Source of the DNA: Thermoanaerobaculales bacterium
GTDB lineage: Bacteria > Acidobacteriota > Thermoanaerobaculia > Thermoanaerobaculales > Sulfomarinibacteraceae
Assembly: GCA_029287235.1 (NCBI GenBank)
Contig: JARFRM010000213.1
Coordinates: 1-46,916, forward strand
Reading direction: 5' to 3'
DNA: 46,916 nt
A model generated the notes under the pieces. It worked only from the letters and a program-made list of their open reading frames with translations. It had not been told where the DNA came from and did not search any database. The number at the start of each line of letters is the position of its first letter. The stretch's first letter is position 1. Of this stretch, positions 16,791 through 26,047 are shown in pieces. A program made the translations under genes and the position numbers.

Positions 16791-17294
16791 CTACTCGAGC
16801 TCCACGAGCAGGCCGCCGGTGTCGATGGTCTGGCCGGGTTCGACGTGGACGGCGATGACCTTGCCCGCCCGATCGGCGGTGAGCTCATTCTCCATCTTCA
16901 TCGCCTCGAGAACGACCAACGGCTGCCCTGCCTCCACCCCGTCATCAACGGCGACATGCACCTTGACGACCTTGCCCGGGATCGGCGCCTCGAGCCGGCT
17001 CGGACCAACCGTTGCCGCCGCGGCACCCGCCTCGATGGCCTCCACCGGGGTGAGCACCTCGATGTCGAAGTCTCGCTCGCCGACGGCGACCCGCCACTGC
17101 CGGTCTCGGCCCCGTAGGTAGCTCACCGAGAAGCTGCGTCCATCCTCGACGTATCGCAACGAGGCCACGGCGTCGTCGAGCCGTATCAGATCCACCCGTC
17201 GGCGCTCGGTATCCATGACGACCTCGAAGCCATCGCGTACCCGCTCGACCTCAACCTCGTGACTCGCGTCTCCTTGACGAACGACCCACTTCAT
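16791..17294 (-). CDS. Biotin carboxyl carrier subunit of acyl-CoA carboxylase
   Basis: A 167-residue protein. The C-terminal 70 residues are a biotinyl domain with the lysine to be biotinylated at Lys133 in EAMKMEN. The N-terminal 90 residues (MKWVVRQGDASHEVEVERVR onward) look like the beta-barrel part of the BT domain found between biotin carboxylase and BCCP in fused PccA/MccA proteins. The ATG at 17294 overlaps the stop of the biotin carboxylase gene by four bases and has GGAGGT seven bases upstream. Together the two genes equal one PccA-type alpha subunit. Confidence 0.9.
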   Translation of the reverse strand: MKWVVRQGDASHEVEVERVRDGFEVVMDTERRRVDLIRLDDAVASLRYVEDGRSFSVSYLRGRDRQWRVAVGERDFDIEVLTPVEAIEAGAAAATVGPSRLEAPIPGKVVKVHVAVDDGVEAGQPLVVLEAMKMENELTADRAGKVIAVHVEPGQTIDTGGLLVELE

Positions 17295-18808
17295 CTCGGA
17301 TACCTCCCGTGCTGCTGCCGGGCACCTTCCTGCCACCAGTGACTGCCCTCGCCATGGCTGTAGGGATCGCCGGAGACTTCTCCCGCCTCCAGTGTGGCGA
17401 GGCAGACCGCCGCCACCACCGCCGCCTCCTCGGCCTCGGGATCCTGAAGACCGTGCAGCTCCTCCAGCCGCTGCGAGGCGAGGAGTTCGTCGAGAAACCC
17501 GGTGTGAAAGTCCGCCTCGGCAAATTCATCCATTTCGACCAGGGCACGGAACAGGGTCAAGGTCGTGGCGATGCCGCGCAACTGGTACTCCTGCAACGCC
17601 CGCCGCAACCGCGCAACCGCGGCCGGTCGGTCGGGAGCGTGGACCACCAGCTTGGCGACCATGGGATCGTAGTCCAGGGGAACAACGCTTCCTTGAAAGA
17701 CACCCGAGTCGACCCGGATCCCCGGTCCGCTGGGACGCACGAGAAGGGAGATCCGACCGGGTGAGGGAGCGAAGTTGCGCAGCGGGTCCTCGGCGTAGAC
17801 CCGGCACTCGATGGCGTGCCCACGGGGGAAGAGATCCTCCTGCCGCCAGGACAGCTCGCGACCGAGCGCGAGGTTGATCATCTCGCGGACCAGATCGACA
17901 CCATAGACCTCCTCGGTCACCGGGTGCTCGACCTGGAGCCGGGTGTTCATCTCGAGGAAGTAGAAATCGCCGTCGCCATCGACCAGAAACTCCACCGTCC
18001 CCACCGACTGGTACCCCGAACCGCGGACGATGGCCAGGGCCGCCTCGCCGAGACGCCGCCTCAGATCGGCGTCGACCACCGGCGACGGACACTCCTCCAC
18101 TACCTTCTGGTGGCGACGCTGGATCGAGCATTCGCGTTCACCGAGGTAGACCGCGTTGCCGTGTTTGTCGGCGGCCACCTGGACCTCGATGTGACGAGCC
18201 TGTTTCACGAGTCGTTCGACATAGACGCGATCATCCCCGAAGTAGGCGCCTCCCTCCGATCGGGCGCGGTCAAAAAAGGCGGCCAGATCATGACGTTCGT
18301 GGACCTCGCGCATCCCTTTGCCGCCACCACCGGCCACCGCCTTGAGCAGCACCGGAAGTCCGTGCTGATCTACAAAGGCCTCGAGCTCGGCGAAGTTTTC
18401 GAGAGGTTCGACCATCCCGGGAATCAGGGGAACCCCGGTATCGACGGCGAGCTTGCGGCTCTCGGTCTTGGAGCCCATGAGGGTGATGGCGGCGGCGGGC
18501 GGTCCGACCCATGTCAGCCCCGCAGCCTCGACCCGTTCGGCGAAGTCGGCGTTCTCGGCGAGGAAGCCATAGCCGGGGTGGACGAGGTTTGCGCCGCTTG
18601 CATCGGCCGCGGCGAGCAGACGATCGATGTCGAGGTAGCTCTCCGAAGCCGCCGCCGGTCCGATGGGAAAGGCCTGATCGGCCATGAGCACATGCGGCGA
18701 TCGGCGATCGACCTCGGAGTAGACCGCCACGGTTTCGATGCCCATCTCGCGACAGCCGCGGATGATTCGAACGGCGATCTCACCGCGGTTGGCAACCAGT
18801 AACTTCAT
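17291..18808 (-). CDS. Biotin carboxylase subunit of acyl-CoA carboxylase
   Basis: A 505-residue ATP-grasp enzyme that carboxylates biotin with bicarbonate. It starts MKLLVANRGEIAVRIIR, has the glycine-rich loop KAVAGGGGKGM (156-166), the RECSIQRRHQK stretch, and EMNTRLQVEH (286-295). After the carboxylase core (to about 450) it has a helical tail ending HWWQEGARQQHGRYPR, matching the first part of the BT domain. The stop overlaps the biotin-carrier start. The gap to the pccB-like gene upstream holds the TTAGCTG array. Substrate is most likely propionyl-CoA, methylcrotonyl-CoA or a similar acyl-CoA. Confidence 0.93.
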   Translation of the reverse strand: MKLLVANRGEIAVRIIRGCREMGIETVAVYSEVDRRSPHVLMADQAFPIGPAAASESYLDIDRLLAAADASGANLVHPGYGFLAENADFAERVEAAGLTWVGPPAAAITLMGSKTESRKLAVDTGVPLIPGMVEPLENFAELEAFVDQHGLPVLLKAVAGGGGKGMREVHERHDLAAFFDRARSEGGAYFGDDRVYVERLVKQARHIEVQVAADKHGNAVYLGERECSIQRRHQKVVEECPSPVVDADLRRRLGEAALAIVRGSGYQSVGTVEFLVDGDGDFYFLEMNTRLQVEHPVTEEVYGVDLVREMINLALGRELSWRQEDLFPRGHAIECRVYAEDPLRNFAPSPGRISLLVRPSGPGIRVDSGVFQGSVVPLDYDPMVAKLVVHAPDRPAAVARLRRALQEYQLRGIATTLTLFRALVEMDEFAEADFHTGFLDELLASQRLEELHGLQDPEAEEAAVVAAVCLATLEAGEVSGDPYSHGEGSHWWQEGARQQHGRYPR

Positions 18809-18830
18809 TCCGCTCCCCCACGCTTCCCTA

Positions 18831-18886
18831 TTAGCTGTTAGCTGTTAGCTGTTAGCTGTTAGCTGTTAGCTGTTAGCTGTTAGCTG
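18831..18886. repeat. Tandem array of eight TTAGCTG heptamers
   Basis: Eight perfect head-to-tail copies of the 7-mer TTAGCTG (56 bp), followed by an AT-rich stretch (TCAATTCATAACTCATCGCT and on to about 18920) with imperfect CAATTCA/CACAATT echoes. It lies in the operon between the carboxyltransferase gene and the biotin carboxylase gene. Seven-base repeats cannot be coding in phase with neighbours here and they contain stops in some frames. Copy number is likely variable by slippage. Confidence 0.95.
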
Positions 18887-18923
18887 TCAATTCATAACTC
18901 ATCGCTCACAATTCACAATTTTT

Positions 18924-20471
<1,548 letters not shown>

Positions 20472-20604
20472 GCATCCTCCTCCATCGCCCGCGGCAAGAC
20501 CGCCGCGAGGCGTCTCAGCATTCTACCGCGTGTCGAGATCATTCACTCGATTGATTTCGTTCTCCCCCGGGCGGCTGCGACAACCCATTCCGACGAGACA
20601 GCGG

Positions 20605-20616
20605 TACCATACCGCT
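20605..20616 (+). promoter_or_regulatory. Candidate -10 box for a leaderless tldD-like transcript
   Basis: TACCAT (20605-20610) lies six bases before the GTG start at 20617, and no Shine-Dalgarno is present. The TANNNT-N6-start layout is the usual signature of leaderless genes. No good -35 is seen. Confidence 0.4.
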
Positions 20617-21906
20617 GTGACGAGTCCCTCTCACAGCAGCGCCGTCTTTGATCCAGCGTGGCTGGATGACCTCGCGGACGGCTGTCGCCGGCTTCCGGGA
20701 TCGCACCCCCGCTTCGAAGACCTCTTCCTCGAGCGCCGTCTCGAGATTCGAGTGGCCGCCGGATCCGAGGTGGCTTCGTGCCGGGTGGATGGTGGTGCGG
20801 CCCGTTGGCGCTTTCCCTCGCGGTGGGCCATCCATGCCGCCACGGGCGTGTCGTCCTCGGCGGTCGCCGAGCTGGTGTCACGCTATGCCGATCGCCTCGA
20901 ACTCCCACCGAGCCCGCCGCCGGCCGTTGATCTCAACCCACCACCCGGGTGGGTCGACTGGGCGCGGGAGATCGCCGAGCGAACGGCGGACCACAACACG
21001 GTCATCCGCTTTCTGACCCGGCGCGCCGTAGTCGTCCGCCGCGACTCATGGCGGCAGGTGACAAGTCCCCCGCTCGTGCGACTGGAAAGCCGCAACATCG
21101 GCAGCACAGCGCTGCTGGCAGTCTGGGGTCATCCGCGGCTCGGTGATTGGATCCGAGCGGTCTTCGAGCCCCCACCCGCCCGCGGGTGGAGTCCCTCTCC
21201 CGGTCTGCAAACCCCGGTGATCTTCACCGAGGGAACTGCCGGCGCGCTGTTGCACGAGCTCGTCGGACATCTCGTGGAGGGCGACCTCATCGCGAACGGC
21301 CGGTCCCCCCTCGCCGGCCTCGGCGGGGCGAATCTCACCGAGGCCGCCATCGATCTCACCGACGACCCAAGGCGCACCGATCTTCCCGGCGCCTTCGACT
21401 GTGACGACGAGGGGATTTCGGCCAAAGCCGTGACCCTGATGCGGGGGGGTCGACTCTGCGGTCTGTTGTGCGACCGCGAAACCGCAGAGGTCTGTGAGGT
21501 CGCACCGGGTCGCGGGCGCCGCGCCGACTGGAGACACCCTCCGGTGCCGCGTCTGTCCAACCTGGTGATCCCGGCCGGGTCCGCCTCTCCCGCGGCAATG
21601 GAAGCCGATCTGTCCCACGGCATCGTCGTCACTCGTCTGTCGGGCGCCACCGTCGATCCCGTGTCGAGCCGGACGGTGCTCCGGGTGGAACGGGGATTCG
21701 AGATCCGAAACGGCCGACGGCGGCGACCGCTGGCGCCATTGGAGCTCACCGGGGGGGTCACCGAGATCCTCGCCGCGATCGACCCTGATGTGGGCGACGA
21801 CCCGAGTCCGGACTGGCGGCTGGGCTGGTGCGTCAAGGATGGCCTCCCCCTGCCCACCGGCTCGGAGGCACCGACCCTGATGGTCCGCCGCCTCGAGGTT
21901 CTCTGA
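20617..21906 (+). CDS. TldD-like metalloprotease family protein
   Basis: A 429-residue protein of the TldD/PmbA family. The metal motif is His213-Glu214-x3-His218 in LLHELVGHLVEGD, the HExxxH signature of the TldD catalytic subunit, followed by a downstream region (RRADWRHPPVPRLSNLVIPAG) matching the conserved PRMTN-type stretch. TldD/TldE heterodimers degrade unfolded peptides and mature some modified peptides. The start is GTG 20617, six bases after a -10-like TACCAT; upstream in-frame sequence overlaps pccB antisense and is rejected. The stop overlaps the tldE-like start by one base (TGATG). Sequence is divergent from the E. coli protein. Confidence 0.85.
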   Translation: MTSPSHSSAVFDPAWLDDLADGCRRLPGSHPRFEDLFLERRLEIRVAAGSEVASCRVDGGAARWRFPSRWAIHAATGVSSSAVAELVSRYADRLELPPSPPPAVDLNPPPGWVDWAREIAERTADHNTVIRFLTRRAVVVRRDSWRQVTSPPLVRLESRNIGSTALLAVWGHPRLGDWIRAVFEPPPARGWSPSPGLQTPVIFTEGTAGALLHELVGHLVEGDLIANGRSPLAGLGGANLTEAAIDLTDDPRRTDLPGAFDCDDEGISAKAVTLMRGGRLCGLLCDRETAEVCEVAPGRGRRADWRHPPVPRLSNLVIPAGSASPAAMEADLSHGIVVTRLSGATVDPVSSRTVLRVERGFEIRNGRRRRPLAPLELTGGVTEILAAIDPDVGDDPSPDWRLGWCVKDGLPLPTGSEAPTLMVRRLEVL

Positions 21907-23264
21907 TGCCGTCACATTCGCGACCGGACGATCTCCCGGCAAAGCTGTCGCGTGCGATCGAGGCCTGCGGCGGCCGGCTGTCGACAGGAGAGGCCAAACG
22001 GTGGGAGGTCTTTGCCAAGAGCTCGTTGACTCGAGAAACCGAGCTGATCGACGGACGGCTGCGACGGACGGTGCAGATCGAGGAGAGTGGGGTCGGCGTC
22101 CGGATCTGGGATGGGGCCCGGGCCGGTTTCGCCGCGATCTCGGGACTCGACGGATCCGCCGCACGGTCCGCGGTCGCGGCGGCGCGGGCCGGTGCCGCTC
22201 CGGGCCCCGATCCGATGCCGCCGCAACGTCTGCTCGGCCTGACCGCGATACCGCCCGGACCCCGAATGCCGCCGCGGGGTTGGGCTCAACATGTCACGGG
22301 AGAACTCGCCATCGCCATCGCCTCGATGTCGAACGGAAGTCTTCGCCTGGGCCGGACCGTCGTCCAGGAGGGTCACTACGCCTGGCAGCTGTGTACCGCC
22401 GACGACTGGTCGGCTGACCACCACCGAACGGTGGCCTCCATGTTGGTTGAAGTGCTGATCAGCGACCGCCCCGGGATCTGGCGGGAATGGATCCACATCG
22501 CCGACCCCGAGTCATTCGCGGCGGAAGCCGTGGCAGCCAGGATCGGCAACCGCGCCCTGCTGACCCGCCACCGGATCGCCACCGATCAAGGTCTTCACGA
22601 CCTGATTCTCCACCCGGAGGTGAGCTCCCAACTTCTCGCCGCCATTTCACCGCTCTTTCTCGCGTGCCCGGACGACCGGGACCCGCTCCCGGGTCTGCTC
22701 GGCCCCGACGGCCTGCTCTCAGCGTACGCTCTGACCCTGGTCGACGACCGTTCCGATCCGATGGCCCCGGTCGTCGGCCCGTGTGATGGCGAAGGTCTAC
22801 CGGCGCGTCGCACCCTTCTCCTCGAGGAGGGCGCGCCGCGCCACCGAATCGCGAACTTCGCCGATGCCCGGCGATTCGACGAGACCCCACGCGGCGGAGC
22901 TGTTCGCCTTTCCTACCGCGACCGGCCGTCCTCCGGACCGGCGAACCTTCGAGTGCTCACCGACGACGGCATGGCGGCGGGTGAGCTGCTCTCGGCAAGC
23001 GATCGAGCCCTGTACCTCCTGCGCCCGCTCGCCACGGTCACCGCCGACCTCGGCAACGGCACCTACAGCCTCATTGCGTCGGGGGTCTGGCTCGATCGGC
23101 AACGGGTCCGGGGATGGCATCCCGTGGTCGAGCTCTCGGGCAGCCTCGGCACCCTGTTGCGACGCATCGATGCGGTCGGAACCGACCTCTGCTGGTTTCA
23201 GACGGCCCATGGTTTCGTCGGCGCATCAACGCTGCTGGTTCGACAACAGCCGGTGGTGGGATAG
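21906..23264 (+). CDS. TldE/PmbA-like protein
   Basis: A 452-residue partner of the preceding TldD-like protein. It lacks the HExxxH motif, as expected of the non-catalytic TldE/PmbA subunit. The C-terminal beta domain (about 300-450) includes RDRPSSGPANLRV and DRALYLLRPLATVTADLGNGTYSL, resembling the PmbA region that faces the active chamber. The ATG at 21906 shares its A with the stop of the tldD-like gene. The stop codon TAG lies inside the first unit of a 7-bp-period repeat. No precursor peptide gene is seen close by. Confidence 0.8.
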   Translation: MPSHSRPDDLPAKLSRAIEACGGRLSTGEAKRWEVFAKSSLTRETELIDGRLRRTVQIEESGVGVRIWDGARAGFAAISGLDGSAARSAVAAARAGAAPGPDPMPPQRLLGLTAIPPGPRMPPRGWAQHVTGELAIAIASMSNGSLRLGRTVVQEGHYAWQLCTADDWSADHHRTVASMLVEVLISDRPGIWREWIHIADPESFAAEAVAARIGNRALLTRHRIATDQGLHDLILHPEVSSQLLAAISPLFLACPDDRDPLPGLLGPDGLLSAYALTLVDDRSDPMAPVVGPCDGEGLPARRTLLLEEGAPRHRIANFADARRFDETPRGGAVRLSYRDRPSSGPANLRVLTDDGMAAGELLSASDRALYLLRPLATVTADLGNGTYSLIASGVWLDRQRVRGWHPVVELSGSLGTLLRRIDAVGTDLCWFQTAHGFVGASTLLVRQQPVVG

Positions 23265-23297
23265 TTGACAGTCGACAGTTGACAGTCGAGAGTTGGT
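23263..23297. repeat. Five degenerate heptamers, AGTTGAC/AGTCGAC
   Basis: Units AGTTGAC, AGTCGAC, AGTTGAC, AGTCGAG and AGTTGGT run head to tail with exact 7-bp period. The first overlaps the stop codon of the tldE-like gene. The 33 bp that follow lead to the ribosome-binding site of the YchF-like gene. It has the same period but a different unit from the TTAGCTG array at 18831. Confidence 0.85.
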
Positions 23298-23330
23298 GTC
23301 TCGGGATCGATTGACCCGATGGAGGCAGCA

Positions 23331-24407
23331 ATGGAAGTCGGCATCATGGGATTGGCGGCGAGTGGCAAGACTTCACTCTTCAGCCTCCTCACCGGACAGG
23401 ATCCATCGACGGCGAGTGGGCGCCGCGACGCCAGTCAGGTCGGCATCGCCAAGGTGCCCGACCCTCGACTCGACGTGTTGGCCGAGATGTATCAGCCGAA
23501 GAAGTTCACCCCGGCGACGATTCGGTTTGCCGATGTCCCCGGCATCCCCGACGAGCACCGCGGCGACACCAGTTTCAACCTGCCCGAGCTGCGAACCGCC
23601 GATGCACTCATGGTGGTTCTTCGAAACTTCGAGTCCGATGCCGTCGCACACCCCAAAGGATCGGTGGATCCCAGACGCGATCTCGAACACATCGAAGAGG
23701 AGTTCATCCTCCAGGATCAGATGGTGGTCGAGCGGCGGCTCGAGAGGCTCCGCAAGGACATTCAGAAACGGCGCGATCCGGACCTGGAACGCGAACGTGA
23801 TCTGCTCGAGCGCTGTCTGGTGATCCTCGAGTCAGCGACGCCGCTGCGAAACGAGAGCTTTGATGCGAACGCACGGAAGAAGCTTCGAGGGTTCACCTTC
23901 TTGTCTCTCAAACCCGTGTTGGTTGTGGTCAACGTCGGTGAAGATGACGTGGCGTCGGATCCCTTTTCGGATCCGGGATGGGAGGCATGGACCTCACGGC
24001 CCGGCCTCGCCTTCACCCGGGTCTGCGCCACCCTCGAGAGCGAGCTCGCAGAGCTCGATGGCGACGATGCGCAGGTCTTCATGGAGGATCTCGGATTGGA
24101 GGATCGGGCGCTCGAAAGGATCATCGGCGAGTCCTATCGCCTCCTCGGTCTGATCTCGTTTTTCACCGTCGGCGACGACGAGTGTCGCGCCTGGTCGATC
24201 ATGGACGGCACCGAGGCGTTGGAGGCCGCCGGCGAGATCCACTCCGACATCCAACGGGGCTTCATCCGCGCAGAGGTTGTTCCCTATGACGAACTGATCG
24301 AGGCGGGATCACTGGCGGCATGCCGGCAACGCGGGACTCTGCGACTCGAGGGCAAGACCTATCAGGTGCTCGACGGCGAGGTGGTTCACTTCCGGTTCAA
24401 CGTCTGA
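23331..24407 (+). CDS. YchF/OBG-like GTPase, divergent
   Basis: A 358-residue P-loop NTPase with the size and layout of YchF (about 363). The P-loop is GLAASGKTS (7-15), where ordinary YchF has GLPNVGKST; G3 is DVPG (68-71). VDPRRDLEHIEEEFILQD matches the conserved YchF helix, and the C-terminal domain resembles the DUF933/TGS part (GLISFFTVGDDECRAWSI, IHSDIQRGFIRAEV). YchF proteins bind the ribosome and hydrolyse ATP rather than GTP. This copy is diverged in both the P-loop and the NVGE specificity motif (normally NxxE), so nucleotide preference is open. GGAGG lies five bases before the ATG at 23331; an ATG at 23319 overlaps that site. Confidence 0.85.
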   Translation: MEVGIMGLAASGKTSLFSLLTGQDPSTASGRRDASQVGIAKVPDPRLDVLAEMYQPKKFTPATIRFADVPGIPDEHRGDTSFNLPELRTADALMVVLRNFESDAVAHPKGSVDPRRDLEHIEEEFILQDQMVVERRLERLRKDIQKRRDPDLERERDLLERCLVILESATPLRNESFDANARKKLRGFTFLSLKPVLVVVNVGEDDVASDPFSDPGWEAWTSRPGLAFTRVCATLESELAELDGDDAQVFMEDLGLEDRALERIIGESYRLLGLISFFTVGDDECRAWSIMDGTEALEAAGEIHSDIQRGFIRAEVVPYDELIEAGSLAACRQRGTLRLEGKTYQVLDGEVVHFRFNV

Positions 24408-24451
24408 GAACTCTCTCCCTCACTCCCCGGCAACCATCCTCTGCGGATGGA

Positions 24452-25429
24452 TCAGACGAGGGCCTTGGCGATCTCGTAGAGACCGGGCCACACAGGCTGC
24501 AGAGAGGCCTCCGGCGAGGTTTCGCCGATCGTCGGGGAGCTTCTCTGACCACCGGTCCCGCCGACTCCCTCGGGGACGCCGTAGGGAGGACTGTCGGGAT
24601 CCGGAAGCTCGGTGGATGTTCCTCCACCGCCACGCACCGTCCCGTTTGCCGCACCGCCGGCGACCGGATCCGCCCCCGAACTACGCGGCGATCGTACGGT
24701 CGAGGTCCGCGAACCGCTGGCGGCGGCACCTGCAGGCACCGGTACCGGCTCGCTCGGGCTCGTCATCTCCGGCTCTGGTGTCGCAGGTGGGGGGGACGTC
24801 CCTTCGAGCTGCTCGCGTACCCGGCGAACCGCGGACGGATCCATGAACGGCATGGGCATTGTCTTTTCGAATCGCTCGCTGTCGAAATGCCGGACCTGCG
24901 CGCCCAGCTGGAGCTTCGACGACAGGATCTCGGGGTTGATCTTTGGATTCGCAAGCTCGGGGGCGTGTTTGAAGGCCATTTCGTAGTGCTTCATGGCCGA
25001 TTTGGCTTCCCCGGTCTGCTCCTCGAGGAGCCCGAGGTAGAAGTTGGCCCAGGCGTGACCGCTCTGCTTCTTCAGGCACTTCTTGTAGGCCGAACGCGCC
25101 CCGCCGAGGTCACCGCTGTGGTGTTCGACCAGCCCGATTCGGAACCACGCGTCCGCAAGCTCGGGATCGAGCTCCAGCGCTTCGCGAAGATACCTCACGG
25201 CATCGTTCGGCCAGCCCCGGTAGAACAGCATCGTGCCGAGATCCACCAACTCTTCCGGCTCGAGCTCGCCGGCTTCGGCGCGTTGCCAGTAGACCCGAAT
25301 GGTCTCGTCACCCGGGTCGTCGATGACGAGCCACTTGACGAAAATGGGATCGTTGGCCGCAACCTCGAAGACCAGCACCAGCAAGGCCAGTCCGGTCGCC
25401 AGGATCTTGGTCGTGGTCGCGAGCTTCAT
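24452..25429 (-). CDS. Exported TPR-repeat protein
   Basis: A 325-residue protein with an N-terminal hydrophobic signal or anchor (residues 8-24, ILATGLALLVLVFEVAA). Tetratricopeptide repeats cover about residues 55-160 (VDLGTMLFYRGWPNDAVRYL, AWFRIGLVEHHSGDLGGARS, ANFYLGLLEEQTGEAKSAMK). The last 120 residues are low-complexity Pro/Gly/Ser-rich. TPRs usually bind partner proteins; it is probably periplasmic-facing. The ATG at 25429 overlaps the stop of the coiled-coil gene upstream by four bases, so the two products are likely made together. A 6-bp stem at 24434-24450 just after the stop is too weak to call a terminator. Confidence 0.82.
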   Translation of the reverse strand: MKLATTTKILATGLALLVLVFEVAANDPIFVKWLVIDDPGDETIRVYWQRAEAGELEPEELVDLGTMLFYRGWPNDAVRYLREALELDPELADAWFRIGLVEHHSGDLGGARSAYKKCLKKQSGHAWANFYLGLLEEQTGEAKSAMKHYEMAFKHAPELANPKINPEILSSKLQLGAQVRHFDSERFEKTMPMPFMDPSAVRRVREQLEGTSPPPATPEPEMTSPSEPVPVPAGAAASGSRTSTVRSPRSSGADPVAGGAANGTVRGGGGTSTELPDPDSPPYGVPEGVGGTGGQRSSPTIGETSPEASLQPVWPGLYEIAKALV

Positions 25430-25989
25430 GTTCCTGACTCCCGTTTGCGTACCTTTCGTGCCGCGAGTTTCACCTTACCATCCTCCACGCGTACCTCGAA
25501 CTGAACCTGGCGACCGAGCCTCTCCTGAATCTGCTCTCTCTGTCGATCGAGCTGCTGATCGAACTCGGAGCGTCCCATCCGAACATCAAGACCGAGCTGA
25601 CGCTTGGCTGAAACATACCGGTCATACAGCGATCCACGTCCAGAGGAGTCTACGGAGGTCACCGTCGGGCCGTTTGTTTCTTCGATGTGGGGCTTGGTCC
25701 TCGGCGAAGACAAGCCGGCATCTCGAGCCAACCGCCCCTCCTCCCGATCCCTGAGCATTCGCTCCCAGTTCTGCGAGTAGCTCATGAACCGATGCTGGAG
25801 CTGCTCGACCCGGAACTGGTCGGCGCGGCGGTTGAAGGTCTGCTCCGCGAGGGTCCGAAGCCTCTGAGCGAAGCGAGCCCGTTCGACCTCGGGAGGTACG
25901 CGGAGCCCGCCCGAGAAGAAGCGTTCCCAGTTCTTCACCTGTTCTCGAAGATCTCGCTCGAGCATCTGGATCTTCTGTTCGAGATCCAT
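25426..25989 (-). CDS. MXAN_5187-like coiled-coil protein
   Basis: A 187-residue soluble protein. It begins MDLEQKIQMLERDLREQV, a coiled coil, followed by NWERFFSGGLRVPPEVERAR, which resembles the MXAN_5187 C-terminal domain known from delta-proteobacteria and Acidobacteria. The second half has more charged helices (FDQQLDRQREQIQERLG). Function is unknown. The ATG at 25989 is chosen because GGTGGAG lies immediately upstream. The stop overlaps the TPR gene start. Confidence 0.75.
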   Translation of the reverse strand: MDLEQKIQMLERDLREQVKNWERFFSGGLRVPPEVERARFAQRLRTLAEQTFNRRADQFRVEQLQHRFMSYSQNWERMLRDREEGRLARDAGLSSPRTKPHIEETNGPTVTSVDSSGRGSLYDRYVSAKRQLGLDVRMGRSEFDQQLDRQREQIQERLGRQVQFEVRVEDGKVKLAARKVRKRESGT

Positions 25990-26035
25990 CTCCACCCCCT
26001 TGTCACTCTCGGATGACTGTCGCGACGCCCCGAGA

Positions 26036-26047
26036 TACAATGACGTC
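26036..26047 (+). promoter_or_regulatory. Candidate -10 box for a leaderless selA transcript
   Basis: TACAAT (26036-26041) lies six bases before GTG 26048, and no Shine-Dalgarno is visible. It has the same TANNNT-N6-start arrangement as the tldD-like gene. It sits 47 bp upstream of the divergent coiled-coil gene start, so that gap also holds the opposing promoter. Confidence 0.5.

Noticed and set aside
18831-18886. CRISPR-like array
   Set aside because: Units are seven bases with no spacers, and no cas gene is present; it is a simple tandem repeat.
24434-24450. CCATCC/GGATGG stem between the YchF-like and TPR genes as a terminator
   Set aside because: Six-base stem with no T-run on either strand.
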